A DNA stretch of 49,228 nt, taken from NCBI GenBank assembly GCA_015060695.1, contig SUYA01000016.1, positions 1-49,228 of the forward strand, given 5' to 3'. Positions within the stretch are counted from its first letter, which is position 1. Each line of letters begins with the position of its first letter. The DNA is from Mediterranea massiliensis (GTDB lineage: Bacteria > Bacteroidota > Bacteroidia > Bacteroidales > Bacteroidaceae). The position numbers and the translations under genes are program-made. Positions 16,263-24,902 of the stretch are shown in pieces. A model generated the notes under the pieces. It ran no database searches, was not told the DNA's origin, and worked only from the letters and a program-made list of their open reading frames with translations.

Positions 16263-16697
16263 ATGATTTCTCGATTTCTTTTTCCCCGTTATGCCGATGA
16301 ACGGCTGTTTTCTTTCTTTTTATTGATTCTTCGCGTTGTGGTGGGTGTTATGTTTATGATGCATGGATTTGATAAGTTGATAAACATGACCGTTTATTCG
16401 GACAATTTCTTGGATCCGCTTTATATGGGGCCTCAGTGGTCGTTGGTGGCAGCAATGTTTGCCGAGTTGTTCTGTTCGGCTGCTTTTGTGTTGGGGTTGC
16501 TCTATCGGCTTAGTATGATACCTATGATTCTGGTTATGTTGGTAGCCTTCTTTGGAGTGCATGGTGGCAGTATGGCCGAGGGAGAGTTGGCATTTGTTTA
16601 CCTTGTTGTTTTCCTCATTATGTATGCAGCAGGGCCGGGACGTTATTCGTTGGATTATATGATTTGGAAGGCGTTGGCTTCGGATAAGAAGAAATAG
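16263..16697 (+). CDS. DoxX family membrane protein
   Basis: A 144-residue protein with four predicted transmembrane helices (about 17-36, 58-80, 85-103, 107-127). The motifs LRVVVGVMFMMHGFDKL and AELFCSAAFVLGLLYRL are those of the DoxX/YphA family. In other bacteria these proteins are linked to quinone-dependent redox or membrane stress; the role here is not known. The start at 16263 is preceded by a pyrimidine-poor region with no clear promoter. It is separated from efp by that gene's terminator. Confidence 0.8.
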   Translation: MISRFLFPRYADERLFSFFLLILRVVVGVMFMMHGFDKLINMTVYSDNFLDPLYMGPQWSLVAAMFAELFCSAAFVLGLLYRLSMIPMILVMLVAFFGVHGGSMAEGELAFVYLVVFLIMYAAGPGRYSLDYMIWKALASDKKK

Positions 16698-16757
16698 TAG
16701 GCCGGAATCTTTCATGCTTTCTTATAGTCGTATGGGATGAAAAATAGATGAATTTAT

Positions 16758-16788
16758 TTTGTCCTCCTCTTGGCTTGTACTATCTTTG
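16758..16788 (+). promoter_or_regulatory. Promoter of GT2-radC unit
   Basis: TTTG at 16758-16761 and TATCTTTG at 16781-16788, 19-nt spacing. It lies across the upstream part of the open frame (TTG at 16770), which supports ATG 16812 as the glycosyltransferase start. The 20 bases ending in the -7 box nearly repeat those of the yccF promoter. Confidence 0.8.
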
Positions 16789-16811
16789 CAAAAAAAGATG
16801 GTGTGTATTTT

Positions 16812-17804
16812 ATGAAGTATTCGTTTGTTATACCGGTATATAATCGGCCCGATGAGGTAGATGAGTTGCTGCAAAGTGTTGTGGAGCAAACCGTAAGGGA
16901 TTTTGAGGTGGTGGTAGTAGAAGATGGTTCTTCCATTCCTTGCAAAGAGGTGGTTGAAAAATATATCGGAAAAATTCCTGTTCGTTACTATATAAAGAGT
17001 AATTCGGGACCCGGACAGACTCGCAACTATGCCGCCGAACGATGTGAGGGAGAATATCTGCTGATTCTGGATTCGGATTGTATTCTTCCGCCACACTATC
17101 TGGAGGCTGTTGATGAGGAGCTGAAGCAGCAAGCGGCCGATGCTTTTGGAGGACCGGATAGGGCACATTCGTCGTTTACCCCCATACAGAAAGCCATTAA
17201 TTACTCGATGACCTCTTTTTTTACGACCGGAGGTATTCGTGGTGGAAAAAAGAAGTTGGATAAGTTTTATCCGCGCAGTTTCAATATGGGTGTTCGTGCC
17301 ATGGTGTATAAGGCTTTGGGCGGATTTTCAGAAATGCGGTTTGGCGAAGATATTGACTTCAGCATTCGTATATTTAAGGGAGGGTATAGTTGCCGTCTTT
17401 TTCCTCAGGCATGGGTCTATCATAAGCGTCGTACTGACTTGAAAAAATTCTTTAAGCAGGTACACAATTCCGGTATGGCACGCATCAATCTCTATAAGAA
17501 ATATCCCGATTCGCTGAAATTGGTACATTTACTTCCTGCCTGCTTTACATTGGGAGTATTATTCTTCTTGTTGGGTAGTTTGTTTTGCGGATATAGTTTG
17601 TTGCCTTTGTTGCTTTATGCGTTGCTGGTGTGTATAGACTCTGCTCTGGAAAACCGCAGTTTACAGATTGGTATCTATTCGATAGCGGCTTCTTATATTC
17701 AACTGATTGGTTATGGAACGGGATTTCTTCGTGCATGGTGGAGTCGTTGTGTGAGAGGAGAAAAGCGGGAAGCAGAAGCCTTCAAGAAAAACTTCTATAA
17801 GTAA
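16812..17804 (+). CDS. Family 2 glycosyltransferase
   Basis: A 330-residue inverting GT2 enzyme. The N-terminal Rossmann-like domain begins FVIPVYNRPDEV and has VVVEDGSS; the metal-binding DXD is DSD in LILDSDCILP; GEDIDFSIR matches the ED acceptor motif. The C-terminal region has two hydrophobic helices (about 240-275) and a further segment near 285-305, placing the enzyme at the inner membrane. Sugar donor and acceptor cannot be told from sequence. radC follows after 6 bp, in the same unit. Start chosen at ATG 16812 because the promoter overlaps the upstream TTG. Confidence 0.85.
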   Translation: MKYSFVIPVYNRPDEVDELLQSVVEQTVRDFEVVVVEDGSSIPCKEVVEKYIGKIPVRYYIKSNSGPGQTRNYAAERCEGEYLLILDSDCILPPHYLEAVDEELKQQAADAFGGPDRAHSSFTPIQKAINYSMTSFFTTGGIRGGKKKLDKFYPRSFNMGVRAMVYKALGGFSEMRFGEDIDFSIRIFKGGYSCRLFPQAWVYHKRRTDLKKFFKQVHNSGMARINLYKKYPDSLKLVHLLPACFTLGVLFFLLGSLFCGYSLLPLLLYALLVCIDSALENRSLQIGIYSIAASYIQLIGYGTGFLRAWWSRCVRGEKREAEAFKKNFYK

Positions 17805-17810
17805 AGCAGT

Positions 17811-18497
17811 ATGGATAAATTGACGATTAACAGGTGGGCTGAGGAAGACAGACCGCGTGAAAAAATGATGCTGAAAGGAGCTGCGGCCTTGAGTGACGCC
17901 GAGTTGTTGGCTATCTTGATAGGTTCTGGTAATACGGAGGAGAGTGCCGTGGCGCTGATGCAACGCCTTTTGGCTGATTATAAAAACGATTTGAACCTGT
18001 TGGCCAAGTGTGAATTGGCTGATTTCTCACGCTATAAAGGGATGGGGCCGGCAAAAAGCATTTCGTTGATGGCGGCTTTGGAATTGGGGAAACGTCGTAG
18101 GTTGCAGGAGGCTACCGAACGGAGTTTTATCTGTTCTTCTAAAGACATCTATGAATTGTTTCATCCGCTGATGTGCGATTTGCCTACCGAGGAGTTTTGG
18201 GTATTGATGTTGAATCAGGCTTCGAAAGTAATAGATAGAGCGTTGCTTAGCCGTGGAGGAATTAATCAGACTGCGGTGGATGTGCGTGAAGTGATTAGAG
18301 AAGCTGTATTGAAGAGGGCAACACAATTGGCGGTGGTACATAATCATCCGTCAGGTAATCCGCGTCCCAGTATGGATGATGTCCGATTGACCGAGCGCAT
18401 TCGTGAAGCATGTAGATTGATGGATATCCGTCTGATTGATCATTTGATAGTTTGTGACGGTACTTATTATAGCTTTTGCGATGAGGGTCGTTTGTAG
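17811..18497 (+). CDS. radC: RadC family protein (JAMM domain)
   Basis: A 228-residue protein with an N-terminal helix-hairpin-helix region (about 20-85; FSRYKGMGPAKSISLMAALELG) and a C-terminal JAB/MPN metalloprotease-like domain containing the JAMM motif HNHPSGNPRPSMDD at about 175-190. All metal-binding positions are present. Despite the name, a direct DNA repair role for RadC has been doubted, and its activity is unknown. Co-transcribed with the GT2 gene (6-bp gap). Confidence 0.92.
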   Translation: MDKLTINRWAEEDRPREKMMLKGAAALSDAELLAILIGSGNTEESAVALMQRLLADYKNDLNLLAKCELADFSRYKGMGPAKSISLMAALELGKRRRLQEATERSFICSSKDIYELFHPLMCDLPTEEFWVLMLNQASKVIDRALLSRGGINQTAVDVREVIREAVLKRATQLAVVHNHPSGNPRPSMDDVRLTERIREACRLMDIRLIDHLIVCDGTYYSFCDEGRL

Positions 18498-18517
18498 TAA
18501 TTCGGCAGACGTTTCGT

Positions 18518-18548
18518 TTTGTCGTTTCGATTTTAATATGTAGTTTTG
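18518..18548 (+). promoter_or_regulatory. Promoter of DUF59-lpxH unit
   Basis: TTTG at 18518-18521 and TAGTTTTG at 18541-18548 with 19-nt spacing. It begins 20 bp after radC stops and lies 20 bp before the DUF59 start. Confidence 0.75.
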
Positions 18549-18567
18549 TGTGTAAAAACAGAATGAT

Positions 18568-18879
18568 ATGACACAATTTGAATTGGAAGAGAAGATAGTA
18601 GCCATGCTCAAGACGGTGTATGACCCTGAGATACCGGTGAATGTATATGATTTAGGACTTATCTACAAGATAGATGTGAGAGAGGAGGGTGACGTTTATA
18701 TAGATATGACATTGACGGCTCCTAATTGTCCGGCTGCCGATTTTATTATGGAAGATGTACGCCAAAAGATTGAATCAATAGAGGGTGTTGCTGCTGCCAA
18801 TATCAACTTGGTTTTTGAACCGGAATGGGACAAGGACATGATGAGTGAGGAGGCTAAGTTGGAATTGGGATTCCTTTGA
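18568..18879 (+). CDS. MIP18/DUF59 family Fe-S assembly protein
   Basis: A 103-residue cytoplasmic protein with the MIP18 (DUF59) signature: LKTVYDPEIPVNVYDLGLIYKI, TLTAPNCPAADF (the reactive Cys lies in the APNCP block) and a C-terminal VFEPEWDKDMMSEEAKLELG. This is the SufT/PaaD-like single-domain form involved in maturation of Fe-S proteins. The suf genes are not in the window. The lpxH gene follows by 14 bp, so the two are co-transcribed from the promoter at 18518, although their functions do not obviously match. Confidence 0.88.
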   Translation: MTQFELEEKIVAMLKTVYDPEIPVNVYDLGLIYKIDVREEGDVYIDMTLTAPNCPAADFIMEDVRQKIESIEGVAAANINLVFEPEWDKDMMSEEAKLELGFL

Positions 18880-18893
18880 TTAAAGAATAGAGT

Positions 18894-19667
18894 ATGAGTA
18901 AGATGAAGAACATATATTTCCTTTCGGATGCTCATCTTGGTTCGAGGGCTATAAAGCATGGACGTACCCAAGAACGGCGTTTGGTTAACTTTTTAGATAG
19001 CATTAAGCATAAGGCTGCTGCTATTTATTTGTTGGGCGATATGTTTGATTTTTGGTATGAATTCAAGTTGGTGGTGCCGAAAGGATATACCCGTTTTTTG
19101 GGGAAACTTTCTGAATTGACCGATTTGGGCGTGGAAGTACATTTCTTTATCGGTAATCATGACATCTGGTGTGGTGATTATCTGTCGAATGAGTGTGGGG
19201 TTATATTGCATAGGAAACCCTTGACAACAGAAATTTATGGGAAGGAGTTCTATTTGGCTCATGGCGATGGGTTGGGTGATCCTGACAGAAAATTTAAGGT
19301 GTTGCGTTCTATGTTTCATAGCAAGACGCTGCAAACACTCTTTTCGGCCTTACATCCTCGCTGGAGTGTTGAATTAGGACTGACTTGGGCTAAGCACAGC
19401 CGCCTGAAAAGGGAGAATGGTAGGGAGCCGGAATATATGGGCGAGCATAACGAGCATTTGGTTTGTTATGCCAAAGATTATTTAAAGAGTCATCCTACAA
19501 TCAACTTCTTTGTTTTTGGGCATCGACACATAGAATTGGATTTGATGCTTACTCAGAATGCTCGTATTTTGATTTTGGGGGATTGGATAAATTATTTCTC
19601 GTACGCTGTGTTCGACGGAGAGAATCTCTTTTTAGAGAATTATATAGAGGGAGAAAGCAAGTTTTAG
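18894..19667 (+). CDS. lpxH: UDP-2,3-diacylglucosamine diphosphatase
   Basis: A 257-residue calcineurin-like phosphoesterase. Metal-binding motifs are all present: SDAHLGSR, GDMFDFW, GNHDIW, HGDGLGDPD and GHRHIE. This order and the length match LpxH-type enzymes that release lipid X from UDP-diacylglucosamine in lipid A synthesis at the inner face of the inner membrane. ATG 18894 is used; an internal ATG at residue 4 is possible. It shares a transcript with the DUF59 gene and converges with the alkaline phosphatase gene. Confidence 0.85.
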   Translation: MSKMKNIYFLSDAHLGSRAIKHGRTQERRLVNFLDSIKHKAAAIYLLGDMFDFWYEFKLVVPKGYTRFLGKLSELTDLGVEVHFFIGNHDIWCGDYLSNECGVILHRKPLTTEIYGKEFYLAHGDGLGDPDRKFKVLRSMFHSKTLQTLFSALHPRWSVELGLTWAKHSRLKRENGREPEYMGEHNEHLVCYAKDYLKSHPTINFFVFGHRHIELDLMLTQNARILILGDWINYFSYAVFDGENLFLENYIEGESKF

Positions 19668-19686
19668 CGGGCTGACAAAAAAATAA

Positions 19687-19735
19687 TTAGCGATAAGTAG
19701 TTGGGGTGTATTGGCCATCAACTGCTTATCGCTAA
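19687..19735. terminator. Inverted repeat between converging genes
   Basis: A 17-bp inverted repeat with one G-T pair (19687-19703 with 19719-19735, 15-nt loop), in the gap between lpxH and the alkaline phosphatase gene. It has A-rich sequence on its left side, so it may terminate from the phosphatase side; the loop is large and the stem AT-rich, so the role is uncertain. Confidence 0.5.
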
Positions 19736-19768
19736 CTATTAACTACTATTCTATTTACTTTTTACAAA

Positions 19769-21163
19769 TCAGTATCCTGCTGCTTTGGCTATACGTTTGG
19801 GGATTTCAGTATTATCCATTTTCCCGTTAAATAGGTTGGAATTGGCTCCAATGGCAAACACGGGGACATAGCCTGCAGAATGGCCACCTGTGGTCCAGCC
19901 TATCATTGCTATTTCATTTGCAATGCGGCGGGCAAGGGCAGCAAGCGGTTCGGTGCGTGAATAGAGGCTTTCAGTAAATACAATTCTATTTCTGACGAAA
20001 GATGTCTCATAAGCATCGCGCAATTGCTTTTCGTGTTCCCATTTGATAGGTACTTCTTTCCAGAATCCCATTTTTTCGCCTAATAAGGTTTTGATATCTT
20101 CCCAACTGGCACGTCCTTTTTCTTTGCGCAAGTCGGTAATAGCTGCCGAGAGCAAATCTTGTGAGGACATTTGATGCTGTAATGTTTTCAACTTTAGCTC
20201 GTAGCTGCTGGTTCCCAATCCTAATCCTCCTGTTTCGTGGTCGGCAGTAATAACAATGAGTGTTTCTTTAGGATGTTTCTGGTAGAATTCGTAAGCTACT
20301 TGAATGGCTTTATCAAAGTCTATTACTTCATGGAAGGCAGTAGCTGCATCGTTGTTGTGGCATGCCCAATCAATCTTGCCTCCTTCTACCATTAAAAAGA
20401 ATCCTTTGTTTTTTCCTTTGGTGAGGAAAGTGATGGCGCTTTCTGTGATTTCGGCTAACGAGAGATCGCCCGGTTTACGATCTAATGCGTAAGGGAGGGC
20501 ACTTTGATTAGCACTTTCTTTTTGGATGAACACCATTTTATCGGCACGGTTGACAGCCTTTTGATATTCATCCAGTCCTCGTACTACAGTATAGCCTGCT
20601 TCTTCGAAAATGGGGAAGATGCTTGGGGCTTCTTTTTTCTGGAAGGTAGTGGTTGGCTTCATAAAGCCGCTGCCGGCATAAAAGTCGAAGCCTGCTTTGG
20701 GAAGGTCGAGAGCGATTTCGTAATACATATTACGGTCGGGTTGGTGGGCATAGAAGGAGGCCGGTGTAGCATGATCTACACTGACACTGGAGGCTATGCC
20801 TACTTTCTTACCGGCTTTTTTGGCCATTTCAGCGATTGATGGTACGCTGACCTTGTTGGCATCGACACCAATTGCTCCATTATAGGTCTTGTGGCCGGTG
20901 GCCAATGCAGTACCTCCGGCAGATGAGTCGGTAACGGAGTTGCTGGTTGAATAGGTGGTGGCGATTGAAGCTACGGGGAAGTTGGCAAATAATAGCGGCT
21001 TTATGCCTATGTGGCCTTCACACTCGGCCAAGTACATTTCGGTGGCATTGACCTGGTTTACGCCCATGCCATCGCCAATGAAGTAAAATACATACTTTGC
21101 CTGTTGGGCCTGCAGGGTGCAGGCCAACCAGGCAAAGAATAATATATGTGCTAACCGTTTCAT
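19769..21163 (-). CDS. phoA: Alkaline phosphatase
   Basis: A 464-residue exported enzyme (signal peptide 1-19, ending LQAQ). The phosphate nucleophile is Ser80 in TDSSAGGTALATG, and the metal ligands lie in FIGDGMG, DHATPASFYAH, EGGKIDWACHNND and TADHETGG. A histidine near the C terminus (GGHSAG) completes the set. It acts in the periplasm on phosphomonoesters. The start is 4 bp after the ackA stop, so it is read from the pta-ackA transcript. Whether it is separately controlled by phosphate supply cannot be seen. Confidence 0.92.
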   Translation of the reverse strand: MKRLAHILFFAWLACTLQAQQAKYVFYFIGDGMGVNQVNATEMYLAECEGHIGIKPLLFANFPVASIATTYSTSNSVTDSSAGGTALATGHKTYNGAIGVDANKVSVPSIAEMAKKAGKKVGIASSVSVDHATPASFYAHQPDRNMYYEIALDLPKAGFDFYAGSGFMKPTTTFQKKEAPSIFPIFEEAGYTVVRGLDEYQKAVNRADKMVFIQKESANQSALPYALDRKPGDLSLAEITESAITFLTKGKNKGFFLMVEGGKIDWACHNNDAATAFHEVIDFDKAIQVAYEFYQKHPKETLIVITADHETGGLGLGTSSYELKLKTLQHQMSSQDLLSAAITDLRKEKGRASWEDIKTLLGEKMGFWKEVPIKWEHEKQLRDAYETSFVRNRIVFTESLYSRTEPLAALARRIANEIAMIGWTTGGHSAGYVPVFAIGANSNLFNGKMDNTEIPKRIAKAAGY

Positions 21164-21167
21164 GTCT

Positions 21168-22364
21168 TTATTTGCTTAAGATGTCCATTGTGTCTGATGC
21201 AATCATCAGTTCTTCGTCTGTAGGTATAACAACCACCTTGACGGTAGCATCGTCGGTAGAGATAACCATTTCTTCACCACGTACTTTGTTCTTTTCGGGA
21301 TCAAGTTTTACGCCCATGAATTCCAGTCCTTCGCAAGATCCCCAACGTGCAGTGGCTTGATTTTCTCCAACTCCACCGGTAAATACAATGATATCGACGC
21401 CACCTAAGGCTGCAGCATAGGCACCGATGTATTTCTTAATTCGGTAGAAGTACATTTTCTCGGCCAATATGCCTTTCGGATCACCTTCAGCAACGGCTGC
21501 TTCTAATTCACGCATGTCGCTTGACTTGCCGAAAATACCCATCACACCACTCTTCTTGTTGAGCAGGTTGGATACACCGGAAGCATCAAGCCCTTCTTTT
21601 TCCATGATATAGGTAACGGCACCACCATCGATGTCGCCACTGCGGGTACCCATCATCAAACCTTCCAACGGGGTAAGTCCCATGCTTGTGTCTATACATT
21701 TACCGTCTTTGATGGCAGAGATAGAGCCGCCGTTTCCGACGTGGCAGGTAATAATTTTCTTTCCTTCGGGAGATACGCCGAGGAAGTCGCAAACGCGTTG
21801 TGATACATAACGGTGAGACGTTCCATGGAAACCATAGCGGCGTACACCGTATTTTTCGTACAATTCGTAGGGTACGGCATACATGTAGGCATAATCGGGC
21901 ATAGTTTGGTGGAATGCGGTATCAAACACACCTACTTGTGGTACGTTGGGTAGGATGGCGGTGATGGCATTTACACCTTTCAGGTTGGCCGGATTGTGCA
22001 GCGGTGCCAAGTCGTTGCATGCGATGAATGCATCGAGTACTTCTTGATTAAGCAGTACTGATTTAGCGAATTTTTCGCCGCCATGTACCATGCGGTGACC
22101 TACGGCATTGATTTCGTCGAGCGACTTGATGGCTCCATATTCGGGGCTGGTCAAGGTCTCGAAAATAAATTCCACGCCTACGGTATGTTCAGGAATATCT
22201 TTTTCCAGGATTTTCTTTTCTCCGTTGGGTAAAGTTAATTTCAAAAATGAACCTGGCAAACCGATTTTTTCGATACCGCCTTGTGCAATGACTTCCTTGT
22301 TGCTCATGTCGAACAACTTGTATTTGATGGATGAACTACCGCAGTTCAATACTAATACTTTCAT
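21168..22364 (-). CDS. ackA: Acetate kinase
   Basis: A 398-residue ASKHA-fold kinase converting acetyl phosphate and ADP to acetate and ATP. Signatures are NCGSSSIKYKLF at the start, YGFHGTSHRYVS, THEHVGNGGS-like CHVGNGGSISAIK, and GTRSGDIDGG. Length and motifs are normal. pta lies 36 bp upstream on the same strand and alkaline phosphatase 4 bp downstream. Confidence 0.97.
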   Translation of the reverse strand: MKVLVLNCGSSSIKYKLFDMSNKEVIAQGGIEKIGLPGSFLKLTLPNGEKKILEKDIPEHTVGVEFIFETLTSPEYGAIKSLDEINAVGHRMVHGGEKFAKSVLLNQEVLDAFIACNDLAPLHNPANLKGVNAITAILPNVPQVGVFDTAFHQTMPDYAYMYAVPYELYEKYGVRRYGFHGTSHRYVSQRVCDFLGVSPEGKKIITCHVGNGGSISAIKDGKCIDTSMGLTPLEGLMMGTRSGDIDGGAVTYIMEKEGLDASGVSNLLNKKSGVMGIFGKSSDMRELEAAVAEGDPKGILAEKMYFYRIKKYIGAYAAALGGVDIIVFTGGVGENQATARWGSCEGLEFMGVKLDPEKNKVRGEEMVISTDDATVKVVVIPTDEELMIASDTMDILSK

Positions 22365-22400
22365 GATATTATATTGTTTTAGATGTTGGTTATTTAATTC

Positions 22401-23411
22401 TTATTCTTTAGCGGCAATGGCTTGATTGGCGGTGATGGCAATCATGCAATATACGTCTTCGATGGAGCAACCTCGTGACAAATCGTTTACCGGACGAGCT
22501 ATACCTTGCAGGATAGGGCCTACGGCTTCGGCATGGCCCAAGCGTTGTACTAACTTATAAGAGATATTACCTACTTCCAAATTGGGTGCAACCAATACGT
22601 TGGCATATCCGGCAATGGCAGAACCGGGAGCTTTGCTTTGGCCTACTGAAGGTACTAAAGCGGCATCGGCTTGTAGTTCGCCGTCGATGGCAATGTCGGG
22701 AGCCATGTCTTTGGCAATCTTTAATGCTTCTACTACTTTGTCAACAGCTTCATGTTTGGCCGAGCCTTTGGTAGAGAAGCTAAGCATGGCTACTTTGGGG
22801 TCAAGACCCGCTACAGCTTTGGCTGTACGGGCGGTGCAAACAGCTATTTGTGCTAACTGATTGGCATCGGGGGCGGGCGTTACGGCTACATCGCCCATTA
22901 CTAATACACCATTCTTGCCGTATTCGGGTGCATGTGTCAACATCAGCATAGCGCCAGATACACAGGTGATGCCCGGAGTGGTTTTGATGATCTGCAAGGC
23001 AGGGCGAAGTACGTCGCCGGTTGTGTTGCGTGCACCAGCCAATTGGCCGTCGGCGTCACCGTTCTTGATAATCAAGCAGCCTAAGTATAGGGGGTTGGTT
23101 ACTAACTGGCGGGCTTCTTCGATGGTCATGCCTTTCTTCTTGCGTAATTCACACAATAATTGGGCATACTCTTCGCTCTTTGGGTTGTTTTCGGGGTCAA
23201 TGATGGTAGCTTTGTGGATGTTACCCAATCCCCATTCCTTGGCGCAAGCATTGATTTCATCGGGATTGCCTATTAAAATCAAGTCGGCAACTCCATCAGT
23301 TATAATCTGATTGGCAGCTTTTAGTGTTCGTTCTTCAGTACCTTCGGGTAGAACGATGCGTTGGCGGTTCGCTTTGGCCCGCTCAACAATTTCTTCAATT
23401 AATTTGTGCAT
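22401..23411 (-). CDS. pta: Phosphate acetyltransferase
   Basis: A 336-residue enzyme that exchanges CoA and phosphate on the acetyl group, forming acetyl phosphate. It is the short catalytic form without the N-terminal DRTGG-type regulatory domain (about 700 residues in E. coli). Motifs include RQRIVLPEGTEERTL, GQLAGARNTTGDVLRPALQ and GSAIAGYANVLVAPNLE. It is the first gene of pta-ackA-phoA; a TATCTTTG box at 23453-23460 is its likely promoter. Confidence 0.97.
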   Translation of the reverse strand: MHKLIEEIVERAKANRQRIVLPEGTEERTLKAANQIITDGVADLILIGNPDEINACAKEWGLGNIHKATIIDPENNPKSEEYAQLLCELRKKKGMTIEEARQLVTNPLYLGCLIIKNGDADGQLAGARNTTGDVLRPALQIIKTTPGITCVSGAMLMLTHAPEYGKNGVLVMGDVAVTPAPDANQLAQIAVCTARTAKAVAGLDPKVAMLSFSTKGSAKHEAVDKVVEALKIAKDMAPDIAIDGELQADAALVPSVGQSKAPGSAIAGYANVLVAPNLEVGNISYKLVQRLGHAEAVGPILQGIARPVNDLSRGCSIEDVYCMIAITANQAIAAKE

Positions 23412-23452
23412 AGCTATTTTGATATGTTTTTAAAGTTTTCGGTTATTTCTCG

Positions 23453-23460
23453 CAAAGATA
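23453..23460 (-). promoter_or_regulatory. -7 box for pta-ackA-phoA
   Basis: TATCTTTG on the minus strand, 41 bp before pta. The nearest TTTG is at 23485-23488, giving a 24-nt spacing that is longer than consensus. Confidence 0.5.
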
Positions 23461-23605
23461 AATAAAATTGCTATATCCACATTGCAAAACAAATAGTTTT
23501 TTAATGGCTTGAAATTATTTTTTTTAAGAACTCATGACTGTTTATTGTGTGTAGGTATAAAAATAGAAGCGATTACCTCAGAATAATGTTTTTTTTCATT
23601 AATCA

Positions 23606-23637
23606 TTTGTTTAATTGGGTAACCTTGGCTATCTTTA
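23606..23637 (+). promoter_or_regulatory. Promoter of DUF1847 gene
   Basis: TTTG at 23606-23609 and TATCTTTA at 23630-23637 with 20-nt spacing; one mismatch in the -7 box. It lies 25 bp before the start codon. Confidence 0.65.
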
Positions 23638-23662
23638 AAGTTCATTTTAAAAAGAGTGGATT

Positions 23663-24298
23663 ATGAAGATAAAAGAGATGCAAAATACATGCGTGGATTG
23701 TGGTACGCAGAATTGCAAGTTTAAAAACCGCACTTATCCTGAGTTTTGTCCTACCATTCATTTGAAGGACGAAGATTGGCAATGGGCTTTGGAGCGTTAT
23801 GAAGAAGGTCGTAATCATGACATTATGGTGGCAAGTGCTGAAGTAGAGTATGAAGGGTATTGCCAATGGACTCGTGTGCAGGAGATTATGGAATTTGCAA
23901 AGAAAATAGGAGCGAAGAAAATAGGTATTGCTCATTGTATAGGACTCATTAACGAAACACGCATCTTTGCCAAAATTCTACGTGCCAATGGCTTTGAAGC
24001 CTATGCTGTAGTTTGTAAAGTGGCTGGTAAGTCAAAGTCTTCCATTGGCATTCCTACAGAGTGTGAAACGATTGGTGCGGCTATGTGTAATCCTATACTG
24101 CAAGCTCGTTTGTTGAATGAAGCACACACTGATTTGAATGTGATCATCGGGTTGTGTGTGGGACACGATAGCTTGTTTTATAAATATTCGGAGGCTTATG
24201 TAACAACCTTGGTAACCAAAGATAGAGTGACCGGTAACAATCCGGCTGCAGTACTTTACACGACACATTCTTATTATAAAAAGAAGTTTGGCGTATAA
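23663..24298 (+). CDS. DUF1847 family cysteine-rich protein
   Basis: A 211-residue cytoplasmic protein. The N terminus has four cysteines (Cys10, 13, 18, 29; CVDCGTQNC then EFCP), probably a metal or Fe-S site. Further conserved cysteines occur in AHCIGL, AVVCKVAG, PTECET, AAMCNP and GLCVGHD. This is the DUF1847 family, whose members are found in anaerobes and have no known activity. It precedes argR by 94 bp on the same strand, but argR has a separate promoter. Redox or metal handling is a guess from the cysteines. Confidence 0.8.
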   Translation: MKIKEMQNTCVDCGTQNCKFKNRTYPEFCPTIHLKDEDWQWALERYEEGRNHDIMVASAEVEYEGYCQWTRVQEIMEFAKKIGAKKIGIAHCIGLINETRIFAKILRANGFEAYAVVCKVAGKSKSSIGIPTECETIGAAMCNPILQARLLNEAHTDLNVIIGLCVGHDSLFYKYSEAYVTTLVTKDRVTGNNPAAVLYTTHSYYKKKFGV

Positions 24299-24332
24299 TT
24301 TTATGTGAAGTATGAAAAAAAAGTACCCATAT

Positions 24333-24365
24333 TGCATATTCTTTCGGGAATATTCACTAATTTTG
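24333..24365 (+). promoter_or_regulatory. argR promoter with ArgR-box-like palindrome
   Basis: The -7 box TAATTTTG is at 24358-24365. Just upstream and overlapping the promoter spacer is an inverted repeat TGCATATTC-6 nt-GAATATTCA (24333-24341 and 24348-24356, one mismatch), resembling the TGAAT..ATTCA half-sites bound by ArgR elsewhere. Autoregulation of the arg operon is inferred. Confidence 0.55.
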
Positions 24366-24392
24366 CGGCCTTGAAGAATAATTATGCAAAAT

Positions 24393-24866
24393 ATGAAGAA
24401 GAAAAATAACCGACTCGATACCATAAAAATGATTGTTTCGAGTAGGGAAATCGGTTCGCAGGAGGAGTTGCTGCAAGCGCTAAATGAAGAGGGATATTCG
24501 TTGACACAAGCCACTTTGTCACGCGATTTGAAACAGTTGAAGGTGGCTAAGGCTGCAAGCATTAATGGGAAGTATCTTTATGTACTTCCTAACGATGTGC
24601 TGTATAAAAGACATAACGATCATTCAGCCAGCGAGATGCTGATGAGTAGCGGATTTATCTCCTTACAGTTTTCATCCAATTTGGCAGTTATTCGTACACG
24701 TCCCGGATATGCAAGCAGTATGGCGTATGATATAGATAATCGGGAGTGTCCATTGATTTTGGGAACTATTGCAGGCGATGATACGATTATGATTGTTTTG
24801 CAAGAGAATGCATCGCGTGAGGAAGTGCGTGAGATGTTGACTCAAATGATTCCGAATTTGAAGTGA
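24393..24866 (+). CDS. argR: Arginine repressor
   Basis: A 157-residue regulator with an N-terminal winged helix (RLDTIKMIVSSREIGSQEEL, then SLTQATLSRDLKQLKV) and a C-terminal hexamerisation and arginine-binding domain (PLILGTIAGDDTIMIVLQ). ATG 24384 is also possible and would add three residues (MQN); MKKK at 24393 matches the usual start. It heads the argR-GNAT-argG-pspC-argC-argD cluster. The ArgR-like palindrome in its own promoter suggests arginine-dependent control of the cluster. Confidence 0.92.
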   Translation: MKKKNNRLDTIKMIVSSREIGSQEELLQALNEEGYSLTQATLSRDLKQLKVAKAASINGKYLYVLPNDVLYKRHNDHSASEMLMSSGFISLQFSSNLAVIRTRPGYASSMAYDIDNRECPLILGTIAGDDTIMIVLQENASREEVREMLTQMIPNLK

Positions 24867-24902
24867 TAAAATGTATATTTATAACATAGTTGAGGAATAA
24901 AT

